A stretch of 64,000 nucleotides of DNA from NCBI GenBank assembly GCA_947499565.1, contig CANMOV010000001.1, positions 186,001-250,000 of the forward strand. Reading direction: 5' to 3'. The notes below the pieces were generated by a model that ran no database searches, had not been told where the DNA came from, and was given only the letters and a program-made list of their open reading frames with translations. This DNA is from an uncultured Croceitalea sp. Its GTDB lineage: Bacteria; Bacteroidota; Bacteroidia; Flavobacteriales; Flavobacteriaceae. The position numbers were made by a program, and so were the translations under genes. Positions 62,201 through 64,000 of this stretch are shown here, one piece after another (position 1 is the stretch's first letter; each line of letters starts with the position of its first letter).

Positions 62201-64000
62201 CCACTTGTGTTCAACCTCAAGGTTATGTGGGGAATGCGAATGACGAATGTCCCGATGTGTATTCCCCAACGAATTATTGTAATTCGGACCCCGCTGATCA
62301 AAACTATGTTTATACCAGAACGTACGAAATACCTAGTACAACCACGATTGATGCTAACTTCTTTACGGCAAACAATGCCTTGATTCAAGATATCACCTAT
62401 ATAGATGGTTTGGGACGACCGTTACAGCAAATTGCCATTGACCAATCGCCACAGCAGAATGATATCGTAACTCCCATAGAGTATGATGATTTTGGGCGTA
62501 TAAAAAAAGAGTGGTTATCCTATCCTACCACCGACGATGCCTTGGCCACCCTCCGATTCACCGCAAAAAACGATGCCCTGACCTATTATGACCAATCTAA
62601 ATATGAAAATACTCAAAATCCTTTTTCTGAAAGCGCATTTGAAGCTTCGCCGTTGAACCGTGTTAAGCAGCAGGCTGCTCCCGGTGACGATTGGGCCTTA
62701 GATCAAGGACACGAAATCGAATTTGAATATCAAACGAATACTGCTACTGATGCCGTAAAGCAGTTTGAAATAAGCATCGATGTTTTAACAAATAATACTG
62801 TCATCACCTACGAATCGACACTGGTCGAAAATGGAGAATACATAACAGGAGAACTCTTTAAAAGTATTGTTTATGATGAAAACCATACGGTAGATCAGGA
62901 CCATTCCACAGAAGAGTATACCGATAAGTCGGGGCGTGTAGTCTTAAAGCGCACTTTTAACAATGAAGAGCCACATGACACCTACTACATCTATGATGAT
63001 TTTGGTAACTTAAGTTTTGTATTGCCTCCTTTGATTGATGTAAGCGATGGGGTGTCGCAAACGGAATTGGATGAACTTGGCTATCAATACACTTACGACC
63101 ATCGCAACCGAATGGTCATCAAAAAAATACCTGGGAAGGGCGAAGAACACATCGTTTACAATAGATTGGACCAGCCCATAATGACACAAGACCCTAACTT
63201 GCGGACCAATGGTGAGTGGTTGTTCACCAAATACGATGCCTTTGGGCGGGTAGCCTATACCGGGATGGTAGATAACAGTTTGACTAGAACAGCCTTGCAA
63301 AACAATGCAAACAACAGTGCTACTGAATTATGGGTAGAACCAACAGCCACTTCTTTCATTACCATCGACAATATCAACGTCTATTATACCAATGATGGGT
63401 ATCCTAATGCAAGCTATAAGGAACTGCATACAGTCAATTACTATGACCGGTATGACACTGCTCGTGACGGTATGCCCATTTCGGTGTCGGCCTTTGGGGT
63501 GACCAATATCACGGAGGTACAAGGCATGCCTACGGTCAATTTAGTAAAGGTGCTGGGTACAAGCCACATCGTAACGTCTGCTTCCTATTATGACGCCAAG
63601 GGTCGTGTAATCTACTACCGAAGTGACAATACCTATCTGGGAACGGTAGATATTAAAACATCTCAATTAGATTTTGTAGGCAGACCATTAAAAACCAGAA
63701 CGGCCCATGCTCGTAATGGAAATACGGTTGTTACTATAGACAACTTTAGCTATGATCACATCGGCCGATTATTGACCCAGACCCAATGCGTCGGTGATGC
63801 TACTTTGGGCAACAGTTGCCCTGCTAGTGGAGGTTCGGCACCGATAGACCTTATTTTGGAGAACACCACGATTACTAGTGACCAATTGGCGACGAATAGC
63901 GTCACCTTACAACCAATTGCTACCGTGAGCGGCACAGCAACTCTTAGTGTGGATCCTAATGCCACAGGAGGCACTGGTAGCGCAACCGAGTTGATCGTCT
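59254..64000 (+). CDS. Giant secreted BACON/Ig-like/DUF6443-RHS protein, incomplete at window edge
   Basis: The frame from the Met at 59254 stays open to the last base (over 1580 codons), so the C-terminus is outside. Signal peptide MKKIYILVLILFMANHLVGQ. A BACON-like domain covers about 22-108 (SASGGTIDINVQY, PSWISSA, SGTVTITVNSG). Then come Ig-like modules with recurring IRWY, YYVAAVCNG and STTTYY strands and paired Cys, arranged as a tandem long repeat, and a thrombospondin type 3-like DADQDGLGDP segment near 968. A DUF6443-type start (ITYIDGLGRPLQQIAI, DIVTPIEYDDFGRIKKEW) leads to YD repeats (YDDFGNLSF, YTYDHRNRMVI, YDAFGRVAY). It follows the RHS-like gene by 11 bp. Confidence 0.85.
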   Translation, partial: MKKIYILVLILFMANHLVGQNCQIVFTSPNSHNFSASGGTIDINVQYSTTQCEEGISNKPSWISSATFLNRNTLRLVASSNSGPARSGTVTITVNSGSTSNISVSQATNAVPPGTPSVTGDSRCGSGSVTLTANPGSGGNAIRWYENSSGGSVISSSTSLTRTISTTRNYYAASYNTSTQLYSSRVAVLAQVTTPPTPLLGNAPSACSGASGTGSAQSLNSDGVTSHIWYTAASGGSVVSGVAQNTAPGSGYYISSLTRTITTTTTYYVAAVCNGLESSARRAVTFTLDNAPQITIGVSGGAQTSYCPGETVTLLAQGGSNYQWRRGSATGTILSTSTSFGVTASDTYYLTGTRSCGATQTRSIVISFQAPATPTPPTITNNCGNTVLTKTSAPSGFTYYWQSTASGTATSGSAAAQSITRTGGSVYYLRARNNSTACWSPARTVNYAIDAVPNTPTNATGDSRCGSGSVTVSATPGSGGNTIRWYTASSGGSVLDAGLSLTRTVSTTTTYYAETYNSTTQCASSSRLAVQASVGAPAAPQEVSNSGCSGESGPISARSTSPDVTEHRWYNNVSGGTAISGIAQDTAPGSGSYISTLTKTFTQTETYYVAAVCNGEESSTRTAVTYTVTSAPNITIGVSGGVQPQYCASTVTLLAQGGSGYQWRQGSATGNIISSGTSLAVTSSDTYFLTGNRDCGATQTTSINIVFANLSTPSIQSIVENCGSTIVTMNNAPTGEVWHWQSTIDGTDQTAASVEQIRTFTAHEPLFLRSRAEFTDCWGPAIPIDYTVRLTPNAPSGDDVVQCGNDPFDIFATIGPDADTINWYTSATGGTAFHEGMFYRVINGSGTTSYFVESYNSATGCASATRTEIQATILSGQTPSAPFGENIPFCGETAVTFTVSQPTGVDEIRWYDSVTKENLVGTGTTYTTPLISVTTTYFVEGVNTSTGCTSGLKSIQAQLGTETVWYLDADQDGLGDPANATTPTCVQPQGYVGNANDECPDVYSPTNYCNSDPADQNYVYTRTYEIPSTTTIDANFFTANNALIQDITYIDGLGRPLQQIAIDQSPQQNDIVTPIEYDDFGRIKKEWLSYPTTDDALATLRFTAKNDALTYYDQSKYENTQNPFSESAFEASPLNRVKQQAAPGDDWALDQGHEIEFEYQTNTATDAVKQFEISIDVLTNNTVITYESTLVENGEYITGELFKSIVYDENHTVDQDHSTEEYTDKSGRVVLKRTFNNEEPHDTYYIYDDFGNLSFVLPPLIDVSDGVSQTELDELGYQYTYDHRNRMVIKKIPGKGEEHIVYNRLDQPIMTQDPNLRTNGEWLFTKYDAFGRVAYTGMVDNSLTRTALQNNANNSATELWVEPTATSFITIDNINVYYTNDGYPNASYKELHTVNYYDRYDTARDGMPISVSAFGVTNITEVQGMPTVNLVKVLGTSHIVTSASYYDAKGRVIYYRSDNTYLGTVDIKTSQLDFVGRPLKTRTAHARNGNTVVTIDNFSYDHIGRLLTQTQCVGDATLGNSCPASGGSAPIDLILENTTITSDQLATNSVTLQPIATVSGTATLSVDPNATGGTGSATELIV
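59611..61641 (+). repeat. Tandem long repeat (about 340 codons per unit) inside the giant protein gene
   Basis: Unit 1 (59611-60633) and unit 2 (60634-61641) carry the same order of blocks: G-D-S-R-C-G-S-G-S-V-T, then a P-G-S-G-G-N-x-I-R-W-Y strand, then an x-I-T-I-G-V-S-G-G block at 60131 and 61151. Offsets of 1023 and 1020 bp agree. Divergence at third positions is substantial, so the duplication is old. A third, weaker start (GDDVVQCG) lies at 61642. Confidence 0.7.

Overview
The window looks like chromosomal DNA of a marine flavobacterium (Bacteroidota, Flavobacteriaceae). The reasons are the low G+C, the many lipoprotein and Tat signal peptides, a promoter -7 element of the Bacteroidota type (TANNTTTG), tail-fibre-like C-terminal modules, and BACON/RHS/DUF6443 surface proteins. 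No rRNA, transposase, integrase, phage structural operon or CRISPR array was seen.

Positions 329-50974 hold one coherent accessory locus of 48 genes in about 11 transcription units. The units are joined by a shared regulatory signature. Six intergenic regions carry the same compound operator: two 15-bp boxes RTTAAY-N3-RTTAAY separated by exactly 1 bp. A seventh region carries one strong box. Every gene from 329 to 50974 can be assigned to a unit that starts at one of these sites, so the locus reads as a single regulon. No transcription factor gene is present within it.

Layout: (a) 329-4320 (-) cytochrome c, CpcT/CpeT-like protein, Tat FAD amine oxidase, SUMF1-like protein, divergent from 4461-7600 (+) DUF1838, FAD amine oxidase, CpcT/CpeT-like protein; (b) 7648-11554 (-) CpcT/CpeT-like protein, exported VOC protein, degenerate alpha/beta hydrolase, amidohydrolase lipoprotein, divergent from 11692-17443 (+) AceE-type E1, E2, a membrane protein and a soluble unknown; (c) 17546-18058 DUF3598-like; (d) 18114-20041 (-) flavodoxin-fold reductase and MFS transporter, divergent from 20292-28967 (+) LeuC-like, amine oxidase, LeuD-like, HpcH/HpaI aldolase, HapK-like, SDR, HyuA, FAD oxidoreductase; (e) 29100-32700 HyuB, methyltransferase, unknown, SnoaL-like; (f) 32845-38008 VOC, DUF1838, peroxiredoxin, VOC, CpcT-like, MFS; (g) 38059-43722 (-) DoxX, MDR reductase, VOC, sulfurtransferase, VOC, nitrilase-like, VOC, divergent from 43859-50974 (+) biotin carrier, biotin carboxylase, carboxyltransferase and both methylmalonyl-CoA mutase subunits.

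My working hypothesis, which is inference, is an undescribed catabolic system for a chromophore-like, pyrrole/lactam-containing molecule. A linear tetrapyrrole such as algal or cyanobacterial phycobilin is the best fit I can construct. Secreted CpcT/CpeT-fold proteins would bind the ligand and Tat-exported flavin oxidases would attack it. Amidohydrolase and HyuA/HyuB would open lactams or imides. The LeuC/LeuD-like hydratase and HpcH/HpaI aldolase would process an alkylated maleate, as in the dimethylmaleate branch of nicotinate fermentation. AceE/E2 would convert the resulting 2-oxoacid to acyl-CoA, and propionyl-CoA carboxylase plus mutase would lead to succinyl-CoA. Other bulky ligands remain possible, and no TonB-dependent receptor is present in the window.

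Right of the locus lie a tRNA-Arg(UCU) with a duplicated 3' end (51035-51284), an ECF-type sigma factor with a membrane TPR protein (51498-52834), and a + strand surface-protein operon (53253 to beyond 64000). That operon encodes two proteins with near-identical C-terminal modules, a large RHS-like protein, and a giant BACON/Ig-like/DUF6443 protein that runs off the window.
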